This document shows, in pieces, positions 1-7,980 of a stretch of 64,000 nt of DNA. Origin of the DNA: Micromonospora sp. MA102. Lineage in GTDB: Bacteria > Actinomycetota > Actinomycetes > Mycobacteriales > Micromonosporaceae. The notes beneath the pieces are model-generated. The model was not told the DNA's origin and made no database searches. It saw only the letters and a program-made list of their open reading frames with translations. The DNA lies in NCBI RefSeq assembly GCF_025460765.1, contig NZ_JAMWEG010000009.1, forward strand, positions 186,001 through 250,000, written 5' to 3'. How positions within the stretch are numbered: position 1 is the stretch's first letter; every line of letters begins with the position of its first letter. The position numbers and the translations under genes were made by a program.

Positions 1-1274
1 CCGTCGTAGCCGGGGACCCGGCGCACCTCGCCGCGGCGCAGCCGGCCGATGCCCTCGGCGAGCAGCTCACCGCCGACCCGGCCGATCTCGTCCAGCGGGG
101 TACGGGTGAGGATGTCCAGCTCCGGGCCCAGCGCGGCGATCAGCTCGTGGAGCTTCCCCTCGACCTTCTTGGAGCGCGCGCCGACCTTGTTGAGCTCACC
201 GAGGATCTCGGCCAGCGGCACCAGGTGGGTCACCTCCCGGGCGTGCGCCGGCCGGTGCCCCTCGGGCCGGTCGGCAAGCTCCGCCACCCGGCTCAGCACG
301 CCCACCGTCAGCGGCTTCCCGCACTCCGGGCAGCGCCCGCCGGCCTCCCGGGTGCGCTCCGGGGACCAGTTCACGCCGCAGAGCCGGTGCCCGTCGGCGT
401 GGTACTTGCCCTCCTCCGGGAAGAACTCGATGGTGCCGGCCAGCCCGTCGCCGGTGCGCAGCGCCTCGCGGATGGCGAAGTAGTCCCGCGCCGAGTCGAG
501 GACGGTGGCCTCCCGGGCCAACGCGGGCGGCGAGTGGGCGTCCGAATTCGACACCAGCTGGTAGCGGTCCAGGCTGCCGACCCGCCAGTTCATCTCCGGG
601 TCGGAGGAGAGGCCGGTCTCCACGGCGAAGATGTGCTCGGCCAGGTCGGCGTAGCAGTCGGCGATGGCGTCGAAGCCGGACTTCGAGCCGAGCGCGGAGA
701 ACCAGGGCGTCCAGATGTGCGCCGGCACCAGGTAGCCGTCCGGGCTGGCCTCCAGCGTGATCTCCAGCAGGTCGCGGGAGTCCAGCCCGAGGATCGGCCG
801 GCCGTCCGAGCCCAGGTTGCCGATCCGCCCCAGCGCCGCGTTGAACCGGGCCACCGCGTCCAGGTCCGGCAGGTAGATGAGGTGGTGCACCTTCCGGGTC
901 CGGTCGTCCCGCTTGTAGATCGTGGAGATCTCCACGCTGAGCATGAACCGGACCGGGTCCGCCTCCGCCGCACTGGCGAGCCGGGGCGGCAACCGCCGGG
1001 CGATGTCCCGCTCCGCCTCCGGGCTCAGCCGGTAGAGGCCGGGCTCGGCCGGGTGCAGGGTCTCGCGCAGGTGGTCGTACCAGGCGGGGTGGGTGAAGTC
1101 GCCGGTGCCGAGGACGCCGATGCCCTTGCGGCGGGCCCACCAGCCGAGGTTCGGCAGGGTCAGGTCACGGCTGCACGCGCGCGAGTACTTCGAGTGGATG
1201 TGCAGGTCCGCGACGAACGACGGGGGGCCACCGGGGGGTGCGGCGTTGAACGGAGGCACGCCGCATCCTGTCAC
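1..1274 (-). CDS. EndoQ-family PHP-domain DNA endonuclease (3' end cut by window)
   Basis: Members of this family include endonuclease Q, which nicks DNA 5' of deaminated bases; older annotations call them UvrD-like. About 424 residues are present and the C-terminus runs off the left edge. Near residues 22-32 a DLHIHSKYSRA motif supplies the metal-binding histidines typical of PHP phosphoesterases, and LGTGDFTHPAW follows near residue 54. Around residue 315 a Cys-rich stretch (CGVNW ... CPECGK) resembles the zinc-binding element of the family. The GTG at 1274 is chosen because GGAGG lies 7 nt upstream; an in-frame GTG at 1259 is possible. Function is by family only. Confidence 0.8.
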   Translation of the reverse strand, partial: MTGCGVPPFNAAPPGGPPSFVADLHIHSKYSRACSRDLTLPNLGWWARRKGIGVLGTGDFTHPAWYDHLRETLHPAEPGLYRLSPEAERDIARRLPPRLASAAEADPVRFMLSVEISTIYKRDDRTRKVHHLIYLPDLDAVARFNAALGRIGNLGSDGRPILGLDSRDLLEITLEASPDGYLVPAHIWTPWFSALGSKSGFDAIADCYADLAEHIFAVETGLSSDPEMNWRVGSLDRYQLVSNSDAHSPPALAREATVLDSARDYFAIREALRTGDGLAGTIEFFPEEGKYHADGHRLCGVNWSPERTREAGGRCPECGKPLTVGVLSRVAELADRPEGHRPAHAREVTHLVPLAEILGELNKVGARSKKVEGKLHELIAALGPELDILTRTPLDEIGRVGGELLAEGIGRLRRGEVRRVPGYD

Positions 1275-1353
1275 GCCCGGTCCTCCGGCCGCCCGCCGCC
1301 ACGCGTACGCGTGACCTGAGCAATGCGGTGCTGGACCGGGCGGCCCGGAGGCG

Positions 1354-2751
1354 CTATGGGGCGCGCAGCTCGACGAGGGTCACCTGCGGCGGCGCGCCCA
1401 CCCGGACCGGCGGGCCCCAGAAGCCGGCGCCGTTGGTGACGTAGACCTTGGTGCCGTCCACCTCGCCCAGGCCGGAGACGACCGGCTGCTGGAGCTTCAC
1501 CAGCAGGTTGAACGGCGCCATCTGGCCGCCGTGGGTGTGCCCGGACAGTTGGAGGTCCACGCCGAACTTCGCCGCCTCGTGCGCGGCCACCGGCTGGTGG
1601 GCCAGCAGCACCACGGGGCCGGACGGATCCCGGTCGCCGAGGGCGGCGGCGTAGTCGGCGGGGGCGGCCAGCCCGGTGCCGGCGGCCGTGACGTCGTTGA
1701 CGCCGGCCAGGTCGAGCACGCCGCCCCGCGCCCGGATCTCCTGGCGCTCGTTCTGGAGCACCCGCAGGCCGAGCCGGTCCACCTCGCGTACCCACTCCTC
1801 CACACCGGAGTAGTACTCGTGGTTGCCGGTGACGAAGAAGCTGCCGTGGCGCGAGCGCAGGTCGCGCAGCGGTTCCGCGGCCGGCCCCAGCTCGGCCACC
1901 GAGCCGTCGACCAGGTCACCGACGACGGCCACCAGGTCGGCGTCGAGCCGGTTGATCATCGCGACGATCCGCTCGGTGTGCGCCCGGCCGCGCAGCGGCC
2001 CGAGGTGGATGTCCGAGACGGTGGCGACGCGCAGCCCGTCCATGGCGCGGGGCAGCTTGGCCAGCGGGATCTGCACCCGGTCCAGCCGGGGCGGTCCCAT
2101 TGCGGTGCGCACGCCGTACCCGGTCACGCTCGCGGCGGTGAGCCCGGCGAAGATGGCGGCGCCCCGGGCCAGCAGCAACCGGCGGGACGGGTCGTGGTCC
2201 GGCGCGGCGGGTGGGGTGCCGGTACCGGGCGGCGGATCGCTCGGACCATCGGCCGAGGGGGCGGGCCGGCCGGCCGTGGCCTCCGACAGGCCGGCCGGCT
2301 CCACGGCCGGCGGGTCCGCGAGCGCGACGGGCGACGCCGACGCGCCGCCGGCCGGCACCCGGTCCGGCCCACCGGCGAGGTCCCCCCGGCCGGCGGTGGA
2401 CCCGGCCGGGACCAGCGCCGGCTCGGAATCGGTGGCGGCGACGGCGCGCTCGCGGCGGCGCAGCACGAGCTTCACGACCGCCGTGGGCACCTCCAGCACC
2501 AGCAGCAGCACCAGCAGGTAGAACATCAGGGCCAGCCAGAGATAGCCGGGCCAGGCCAGCCACTGGGCGCCGCTGCGGGTGCCCGCCATGGTCGCCGGGA
2601 CCAGCAGCGCCAGCAGCAGCGCGACCACCCCGCCGGCCTTCCGCAGGCGGCCCGGGCGGGTGGTGTCCCGCACCAGCCGCTTCCACAGGTAGAGGTGGAT
2701 CAGGGCGGTGACGAGCACAGCGAAGCCCACGAACGACGCCATCGCCAACAC
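1354..2751 (-). CDS. Membrane-anchored calcineurin-like metallophosphoesterase
   Basis: A 465-residue protein with an N-terminal block of hydrophobic segments (residues about 1-95), a long Pro/Ala/Gly-rich linker (about 105-185), a further hydrophobic stretch preceded by SRRLLLARG, and then a YkuE-like phosphoesterase domain. The metal-site motifs are all visible: SDIH (about 246), GDLVD (about 277), GNHE (about 307), LAHQP and SGHTHGG (about 405). The catalytic domain should lie outside the membrane; related enzymes are proposed to act on lipid or nucleotide phosphoesters, and the substrate here is unknown. GTG at 2751 is preceded by GGGAGG at 5 nt spacing. It is followed by moaD on the opposite side of an 11 nt gap, same strand. 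Confidence 0.88.
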   Translation of the reverse strand: MLAMASFVGFAVLVTALIHLYLWKRLVRDTTRPGRLRKAGGVVALLLALLVPATMAGTRSGAQWLAWPGYLWLALMFYLLVLLLVLEVPTAVVKLVLRRRERAVAATDSEPALVPAGSTAGRGDLAGGPDRVPAGGASASPVALADPPAVEPAGLSEATAGRPAPSADGPSDPPPGTGTPPAAPDHDPSRRLLLARGAAIFAGLTAASVTGYGVRTAMGPPRLDRVQIPLAKLPRAMDGLRVATVSDIHLGPLRGRAHTERIVAMINRLDADLVAVVGDLVDGSVAELGPAAEPLRDLRSRHGSFFVTGNHEYYSGVEEWVREVDRLGLRVLQNERQEIRARGGVLDLAGVNDVTAAGTGLAAPADYAAALGDRDPSGPVVLLAHQPVAAHEAAKFGVDLQLSGHTHGGQMAPFNLLVKLQQPVVSGLGEVDGTKVYVTNGAGFWGPPVRVGAPPQVTLVELRAP

Positions 2752-2762
2752 GGGAGCCTCCC

Positions 2763-3008
2763 TCAGCCGCCCGCGAAGGGCGGCAGCACGTCGACCGTCG
2801 CCCCGGCCGGCAGCGGTGCCTGACGATCATGGCAGGCCACCCCGTCGACCAGGAAACTCGCCGCCTTCAGCACCATGGCCAGCCGCTCGCCGTGCCGCTC
2901 GGTCAGCTCGTCCAGGAGCGCGTCGAGCGACCGGCCGGCGGTCGCGGTCTCCTCGGCGCGCCCGGCCGCGGCCCGCGCGCCGGCGAAATAGCGGACGGTG
3001 AGCTGCAC
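2763..3008 (-). CDS. moaD: MoaD/ThiS-family sulfur carrier, small subunit of molybdopterin synthase
   Basis: An 81-residue ubiquitin-fold protein ending in PPFAGG. The C-terminal Gly-Gly is the site that is adenylated and thiocarboxylated in MoaD-type carriers, so this should donate sulfur to precursor Z in molybdopterin synthesis. Length is typical of the family. It starts (GTG) 3 nt after the moaA stop, with GGAGG inside the end of moaA, so the two are co-translated. A ThiS-like or other sulfur-carrier role cannot be ruled out from sequence, but the neighbours moaA, fdhD and mobA favour molybdopterin. Confidence 0.88.
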   Translation of the reverse strand: MQLTVRYFAGARAAAGRAEETATAGRSLDALLDELTERHGERLAMVLKAASFLVDGVACHDRQAPLPAGATVDVLPPFAGG

Positions 3009-3011
3009 CGG

Positions 3012-4028
3012 TCAGCCTCCGATCGCCGACATGGGGCGGGCGGGTTGCAGGAAGGTGGGGTCGTCGATGCCGTGCCCGGCCCGCTTGCCCCACATCGCGG
3101 CACGCCAGCGCCGGGCCAGCTCCTCGTCGTCCGCCCCGCCGCGCAGTGCGCCGCGCAGGTCGGACTCCTCGGTGGCGAAGAGGCAGTTGCGGACCTGACC
3201 GTCGGCGGTGAGCCGGGTCCGGTCGCAGTCGCCGCAGAACGGCCGGGTCACGCTCGCGATCACACCGACCCGGGCCGGGCCGCCGTCCACCAGCCAGGTC
3301 TCGGCCGGGGCCGCCCCCCGCCCGCCCGGGTCGGCGGTCAACGCGAACTCGGCGCGCAGGGCGGCGAGGATCTCGTCGGCGACGACCATGGTCGACCGGT
3401 CCCAGCCGTGCTGGGCGTCCAGCGGCATCTGCTCGATGAACCGCAGCTCGTAGCCGTGGGCCAGGGCGAAGCGGAGCAGCGCGGGCGCCTCGTCGTCGTT
3501 GACGCCGCGCATCAGCACGGTGTTGATCTTCACCGGGGTCAGCCCGGCCGCCGCCGCGCCGGCCAGCCCGGCCAGCACGTCGGCGTGCCGGTCCCGACGG
3601 GTCAGCTCGGCGAACCGCGCGCGGTCCAGGGTGTCCAGCGAGACGTTGACCCGGTCCAGCCCGGCGGCGCGCAGGGTGGGCGCGAGGCGGTCCAGGCCGA
3701 TGCCGTTGGTGGTCAGCGAGATGCGCGGGCGGGGCTCCAGCGCGGCCACCGCCGAGACGATGCGGGCCAGGCCGGGCCGGATCAGCGGCTCGCCGCCGGT
3801 GAAGCGGACCTCGGTGACGCCGAGCCGCTGCACGGCAACCCGGATCAGCCGGACGATCTCGTCGTCATCGAGCAGCTGCGGCCCGGCCAGCCAGGGCAGC
3901 CCCTCGGCGGGCATGCAGTAGGTGCAGCGCAGGTTGCACTTGTCGGTCAGCGAGACCCGGAGGTCCCGGGCGATCCGGCCGTAGCGGTCGACGAGGACCC
4001 CGTCGGTCGTCGTCGGGGCGGCGGTCAC
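3012..4028 (-). CDS. moaA: GTP 3',8-cyclase MoaA (radical SAM)
   Basis: A 338-residue radical SAM enzyme for the first step of molybdenum cofactor synthesis (GTP to 3',8-cyclo-GTP, the precursor of cyclic pyranopterin). CNLRCTYC near residues 30-37 binds the SAM [4Fe-4S] cluster. The C-terminal cluster cysteines are in FCGDC (about 264-268) with a third Cys at NCLFA. The C-terminus ends in Gly-Gly, as in the family where the tail is needed for activity. The GTG start at 4028 overlaps the stop of the upstream kinase-like gene by 4 nt (GTGA), so the two are translationally coupled. Confidence 0.95.
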   Translation of the reverse strand: MTAAPTTTDGVLVDRYGRIARDLRVSLTDKCNLRCTYCMPAEGLPWLAGPQLLDDDEIVRLIRVAVQRLGVTEVRFTGGEPLIRPGLARIVSAVAALEPRPRISLTTNGIGLDRLAPTLRAAGLDRVNVSLDTLDRARFAELTRRDRHADVLAGLAGAAAAGLTPVKINTVLMRGVNDDEAPALLRFALAHGYELRFIEQMPLDAQHGWDRSTMVVADEILAALRAEFALTADPGGRGAAPAETWLVDGGPARVGVIASVTRPFCGDCDRTRLTADGQVRNCLFATEESDLRGALRGGADDEELARRWRAAMWGKRAGHGIDDPTFLQPARPMSAIGG

Positions 4029-4939
4029 CCGTCGACCGTAGCGCGTCCGGCGCCGCGCAGTGCGGCGCGGGCGACGGAGTCCACCGCGGCCCGGTACGCG
4101 GCGCCGAACAGCGCGGTGTGCACCAGCAGCAGGTGGAGCTGGTGCAGCGGCACCCGCTCCCGCCAGCCGTCGGCCAGCGGCCACGCCTCCCGGTAGGCCG
4201 CCGTGATCCGGTCGAGGTGCGGCGGGCCGCCGAAGAGGGCGAGCTGGGCCAGGTCGGTCTCCCGGTGGCCGCCGTGCGCGGCGGGGTCCACCAGCCAGAC
4301 CCGGTCGTCGACGCCCCACAGGAGGTTGCCGGGCCAGAGGTCGCCGTGGATCCGGGCCGGCGGCTCGTCGCCGCCGAACTCGGCGATCCGGTCGATCAGC
4401 TCCTCGACGGGGCCGGCCTCCGCGGGCGTGAGCGCGCCGTTGTCGACCGACATCCGCAGGTAGGGGAGCAGCCGCCGCCGCGCGAACCACGCGGACCACG
4501 GGCCCGGGTCGGGCGTGTTGTCCTGCGGCAGCGCGCCGATGAACCCGGGCCACTCGGCGCCGAAGGCGGGGGCGACGGCCCGGTGCAGCCCGGCCAGCTC
4601 CCGGCCGAACAGCTCGGCCGCCTCCGGCGTCGGCTCGCCGGGCTCGACCCAGTCGAGCGCCAGCAGTTCGGGCAGCGCCACCACCACCTCCGGTACGGCG
4701 ACCGTGCCGGCCTCGCGCAGCCAGCGCAGCCCGGCCGCCTCGGCGGTGAAGAAGCCCTCGGGCACGGCCCGTTCCGCGTGCTCGGGCCAGGTCTTGGCGA
4801 AGACCGAGTGCCCGTCGTCCAGGGTGAGCCGGGACGCGGCGCAGATGTCCCCGCCGGAGACCGGCGTCTCCCGGATCCGCTGGTGGGTCAGGAAGGTCGG
4901 CAGGTGCTCCGGGTGTGCCCGCAGGTACGCCAGGTCCAT
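4025..4939 (-). CDS. Fructosamine kinase / aminoglycoside phosphotransferase-fold protein
   Basis: A 304-residue protein with the fructosamine-3-kinase fold. GDICAASRL and the following VFAKTW correspond to the nucleotide loop and lysine, HGDLWPGNLLWG (about 198-209) is the catalytic loop, and VDPAAHGGHRETDLA is the metal-binding segment characteristic of fructosamine kinases. These enzymes phosphorylate glycated amines so that the sugar is released. It is coupled to moaA by a 4 nt overlap, but a link to molybdenum cofactor is not evident. ATG at 4939 is preceded by TACGTT (4946-4951) and a 6 nt gap, fitting a leaderless transcript. Confidence 0.85.
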   Translation of the reverse strand: MDLAYLRAHPEHLPTFLTHQRIRETPVSGGDICAASRLTLDDGHSVFAKTWPEHAERAVPEGFFTAEAAGLRWLREAGTVAVPEVVVALPELLALDWVEPGEPTPEAAELFGRELAGLHRAVAPAFGAEWPGFIGALPQDNTPDPGPWSAWFARRRLLPYLRMSVDNGALTPAEAGPVEELIDRIAEFGGDEPPARIHGDLWPGNLLWGVDDRVWLVDPAAHGGHRETDLAQLALFGGPPHLDRITAAYREAWPLADGWRERVPLHQLHLLLVHTALFGAAYRAAVDSVARAALRGAGRATVDG

Positions 4940-5033
4940 GAGCGCAACGTAGCCGGTCCGCGCGGCCGGCGCGGGCCGTGCACGGCTCAGCGGTGTGCCG
5001 TTCCTCGCCCACCTGGCCCGATACTCTCCGTGT

Positions 5034-5061
5034 CTGTGGACAACCCGCGTGTCGTCCACAG
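5034..5061. promoter_or_regulatory. Inverted pair of DnaA boxes upstream of the DUF4192 gene
   Basis: TGTGGACAA (5035-5043) is the exact complement of the consensus DnaA box TTGTCCACA. It faces TCGTCCACA (5052-5060), which differs at one base. The arms CTGTGGAC and GTCCACAG are perfect. The pair sits about 40 nt upstream of the ATG at 5102 and just downstream of a possible -10 (TACTCT). Confidence 0.55.
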
Positions 5062-5101
5062 GGCCTGTCGGGCCGGCACCCGTGCGCCGCACGCTGCCGG
5101 C

Positions 5102-6112
5102 ATGAACTCCACGGAGCGTCCCCGCCTCGCCGTCCGCTCGCCCGCCGACCTCGTGGCCGCCGTGCCGTACCTGCTCGGCTTCCATCCCGCCGACAGCGTC
5201 GTGGTGGTGGCGGTGCGCGGCCGGCGGGTCGTCTTCGCGGCGCGGGGCGACCTGCCCGAGCCGGGCAGCGACCCGCGTCCGGCCGCGCGGCACCTGGCCG
5301 AGGTGGTGGCCCGCCAGGGCGCCGACGCCGCCACCGTGCTCGGCTACGGCCCGGCCGCCCGGGTCACCGGCGCGGTCGACGCGGTCGGCGAGGCCCTGGA
5401 CCAGGCCGGGCTCGTCGTCCTCGACGCGCTCCGGGTGACCGAGGGGCGCTGGTGGTCCTACCTCTGCGCCGAGCCGGCCTGCTGCCCGCCCGAGGGCACC
5501 CCGTACGACCCGGCGGCCAGCCGGGTCAGCGCGGCGGCCGTCTTCGCCGGTCAGGTCGCCCTGCCCGACCGTGCCGCGCTGGCCGCGCAGGTCGCCCCGA
5601 TCGGCGGGCCGGTCCGGGTGGCCATGCGCCGTGCCACCGCCCGGGCCCACGGCCGCCTGGCCGGGCTCGCCGGAGGCCCTCCGGTCGGATCCGCAGGGGT
5701 GGCGGCGGTGCGCGGCGCGTTCCGGCGGCACCGGCGCGGTGAGCGCCTGGGCGACGACGAGGTGGCCTGGTTGACGGTCCTCCTCACCCACCTCGAGGTC
5801 CGCGACCACGCCTGGTCCCGCACGGACGGCCGGGACGCCGACATCGGCCTCTGGACCGACGTGCTGCGCCGGGCCGAGCCGGAGCTGATCGCCGCCCCGG
5901 GTTGCCTCCTGGCCTTCGCCGCGTGGCGGGCCGGGCACGGCGCCCTGGCGGCGGTCGCCCTGGAACGGGTGCTCGCCGCGCATCCCGGCTACCCGCTCGC
6001 CGTGCTCCTCGACGACGCGCTCCGCCGCGGGCTGTCCCCGTCCGAGCTGGACGGCTGGCCGGCGACCGCCGGCACGGTGCTGCGCCGCCGGCGGCGCCGT
6101 CCCCGCCGGTGA
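5102..6112 (+). CDS. DUF4192 family protein
   Basis: A 336-residue actinobacterial protein with the family opening RLAVRSPADLVAAVPYLLGF followed by HPADSVVVVAV. The family has no established biochemical role. No catalytic motif, signal peptide or membrane segment was seen, so it is probably cytosolic. The tail is extremely Arg-rich (RRRRRRPRR), suggesting contact with nucleic acid or an acidic partner; this is inference. It is divergent from the kinase/moaA operon and convergent with fdhD (5 nt gap). An inverted pair of DnaA boxes lies in its leader. Confidence 0.82.
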   Translation: MNSTERPRLAVRSPADLVAAVPYLLGFHPADSVVVVAVRGRRVVFAARGDLPEPGSDPRPAARHLAEVVARQGADAATVLGYGPAARVTGAVDAVGEALDQAGLVVLDALRVTEGRWWSYLCAEPACCPPEGTPYDPAASRVSAAAVFAGQVALPDRAALAAQVAPIGGPVRVAMRRATARAHGRLAGLAGGPPVGSAGVAAVRGAFRRHRRGERLGDDEVAWLTVLLTHLEVRDHAWSRTDGRDADIGLWTDVLRRAEPELIAAPGCLLAFAAWRAGHGALAAVALERVLAAHPGYPLAVLLDDALRRGLSPSELDGWPATAGTVLRRRRRRPRR

Positions 6113-6117
6113 CCGGC

Positions 6118-6972
6118 TCAGCCGGGCACGCGCTGCGCCCCCGTGTAGACGTTCATGGTCCTGCCGCGCAGGAAGCCGACAAGCGTCATCCCGGCCTCCT
6201 CGGCCAGGTCGGCGGCGAGCGTGCTGGGCGCGGAGACCGCGGCGAGCAGCGGGACGCCGGCCATCCACGCCTTCTGGGTCAGCTCGAAGCTCGCCCGGCC
6301 GGACACCAGCAGCACGTGCCCGGCCAGCGGCAGCCGGCGTTCCCGGACGGCCCAGCCGACCACCTTGTCCACCGCGTTGTGCCGGCCGACGTCCTCGCGC
6401 AGCACCACCAGCTCACCGTCGGCGGTGAAGAGGCCGGCCGCGTGCAGGCCGCCGGTGCGGTCGAAGGCGCGCTGGGCGGCGCGCAGCCGGTCGGGCAGCC
6501 CGGCGAGCAGCTCGGCGGTCACCGCCAGCGGATCCTCGCGGACGGCGAACTGCGAGCGGGTCCGGACGGAGTCGATGCTCGCCTTGCCGCAGACCCCGCA
6601 CGAGCTGGTCGTGTAGAAGTTCCGGGACGGGTCGGTGACGGGCTCCGGCACTCCGGGGGCCAGCACCACGTCGACCACGTTGTAGGTGTTGGGGGTCTCC
6701 GCCCCGGCGCAGAGCTGCGCGGTGCGCACGTCGTCGCTCGACCGGATCAGCCCCTCGGTGAGCAGGAAGCCGATCGCCAGGTCCAGGTCGTCGCCGGGGG
6801 TGCGCATGGTCACCGCGAGCGGCTTGCGCCGGCCGGGGCCCGGCGGGCCCACCCGGATCTCCAGCGGCTCCTCCACCGCGAGGGTGTCCTGTCGGCGGAT
6901 CCGCGCCCGCCCGTCGGCCGCCGCGTCGAGGTCGATCCGGAGCACGCCCCGCCGGTCAGTCGCCCGTCCCAT
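6118..6972 (-). CDS. fdhD: Sulfurtransferase FdhD for formate dehydrogenase maturation
   Basis: A 284-residue FdhD. The family moves sulfur from a cysteine desulfurase to the molybdenum (bis-MGD) cofactor of formate dehydrogenases. SSCGVCGK near residues 122-129 contains the conserved C-x2-C pair. MRTPGDDLDLAIGFL and REDVGRHNAVDKV are family blocks, and SGRASFELTQKA lies toward the C-terminus. ATG 6972 is used; an in-frame ATG at 6981 is also possible. It lies divergent to mobA, which makes the guanylylated cofactor that FdhD sulfurates. No formate dehydrogenase gene is inside the window. Confidence 0.95.
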   Translation of the reverse strand: MGRATDRRGVLRIDLDAAADGRARIRRQDTLAVEEPLEIRVGPPGPGRRKPLAVTMRTPGDDLDLAIGFLLTEGLIRSSDDVRTAQLCAGAETPNTYNVVDVVLAPGVPEPVTDPSRNFYTTSSCGVCGKASIDSVRTRSQFAVREDPLAVTAELLAGLPDRLRAAQRAFDRTGGLHAAGLFTADGELVVLREDVGRHNAVDKVVGWAVRERRLPLAGHVLLVSGRASFELTQKAWMAGVPLLAAVSAPSTLAADLAEEAGMTLVGFLRGRTMNVYTGAQRVPG

Positions 6973-7038
6973 GCCGCCCATCCTGCCCCGCGCCCCGGGC
7001 CACCCGCACGGCGACGCCGCCGCGGTTACCGTGGGCCG

Positions 7039-7638
7039 GTGACGGCGTACGCGGCGGTGGTGCTCTCGGGTGGCGCGGCCCGCCGGATGGGCGGGGTGGA
7101 CAAGCCGGCCCGGCCGGTCGGCGGCCGGCCCATGCTGCACCGGGTGCTGGCGGCGGTGGCCGACGCGGGCGAGCGGATCGTGGTCGGCCCGGCCGGCCCG
7201 GTGCCCGAGGGGGTCCGGGTGACCCGCGAGGAGCCGCCCGGCGGCGGCCCGGTGGCCGGGACGGCGGCGGGGTTGGCCCTGCTCGACCCCGGCACCAGCA
7301 CCGTCGCCCTGCTCGCGGCCGACCTGCCGCTGCTCACGCCCGCGGCGGTGGCCGAGCTGCGAGGCGCCCTCGACGGCTCGGCCGCCGGGGTGGCGTGCTA
7401 CGTCGACGACGGGGGCCGCCGGCAGCAGCTCTGCGCGGTGTGGCGGGTGAGCGCGCTCCGGGCCGCGCTGGACCGGCTCGCCGCCGAGCGGGGCGGCACG
7501 GTCGACGGGGCGCCGGTGCGCGGGCTGCTGGCCGGCGCGACCGTGCGGGAGGTGTCCTGGTCCGGGTCCGGGCCGCCACCGTGGTTCGACTGCGACACTG
7601 ACGAGGACGTACGCCGGGCCGAGGAGTGGACGAGATGA
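7039..7638 (+). CDS. mobA: Molybdenum cofactor guanylyltransferase MobA
   Basis: A 199-residue nucleotidyltransferase that joins GMP to molybdopterin to make MGD. LSGGAARRMGGVDKPARPVG near residues 9-28 is the GTP-binding signature (GGxxxRMGxxDK), and ADLPLLTP holds the metal-binding Asp. TACCGT (7027-7032) six nt before the GTG at 7039 fits a leaderless promoter in the short divergent gap with fdhD. The stop codon overlaps the next ATG (ATGA). Confidence 0.93.
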   Translation: MTAYAAVVLSGGAARRMGGVDKPARPVGGRPMLHRVLAAVADAGERIVVGPAGPVPEGVRVTREEPPGGGPVAGTAAGLALLDPGTSTVALLAADLPLLTPAAVAELRGALDGSAAGVACYVDDGGRRQQLCAVWRVSALRAALDRLAAERGGTVDGAPVRGLLAGATVREVSWSGSGPPPWFDCDTDEDVRRAEEWTR

Positions 7639-7892
7639 CGGCGATGGACGACTGGGTCACGGCGGCCTGCGCCGAGCTGGGGCTGGACCCGGCCGAGGTG
7701 CCGGTGCCGACCGTGCTCGACCTGGCCAGGGACGTGGCGCACCAGGTGCTGCGACCGGGAGCGCCGGTGACCGCGTACCTGCTGGGGATGGCTGTGGGAC
7801 GCGGCGCGGACCCGGCCGCGGCGGCCGCCCGGCTCGGCGCGCTGGCCGGCACGTGGCCCGTGGAGCTGGACGGGACCGCCCCCGCCGACTAA
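7635..7892 (+). CDS. DUF6457 domain protein coupled to mobA
   Basis: An 85-residue acidic helical protein beginning MTAMDDWVTAACAELGLDP. DUF6457 proteins recur as the gene after mobA, or as a fusion with it, in actinomycetes, so a role in molybdopterin handling is likely but unproven. Its ATG overlaps the mobA stop by 4 nt. An in-frame GTG at 7626 exists but the ATGA coupling supports 7635. Confidence 0.82.
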   Translation: MTAMDDWVTAACAELGLDPAEVPVPTVLDLARDVAHQVLRPGAPVTAYLLGMAVGRGADPAAAAARLGALAGTWPVELDGTAPAD

Positions 7893-7929
7893 GGCCTTCC
7901 GGCCCGCTGTCCGATGCCGGTCGGGGTGA

Positions 7930-7957
7930 TTGGGCCCCCATCCTCCGTGGGTAGGGT
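7930..7957 (+). promoter_or_regulatory. Promoter of the YbjN-domain gene
   Basis: TTGGGC (7930-7935) and TAGGGT (7952-7957) with a 16 nt spacer form a plausible housekeeping promoter. It would start transcription near 7965, shortly before the GGAGG ribosome site at 7971 that serves the ATG at 7981. Confidence 0.4.
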
Positions 7958-7980
7958 GGCGAGGACGGACGGAGGCGATC

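Noticed and set aside
4118..5101. Upstream extension of the DUF4192 frame across the kinase gene
   Set aside because: The extension lies opposite the fructosamine kinase coding sequence; the family start is the ATG at 5102.
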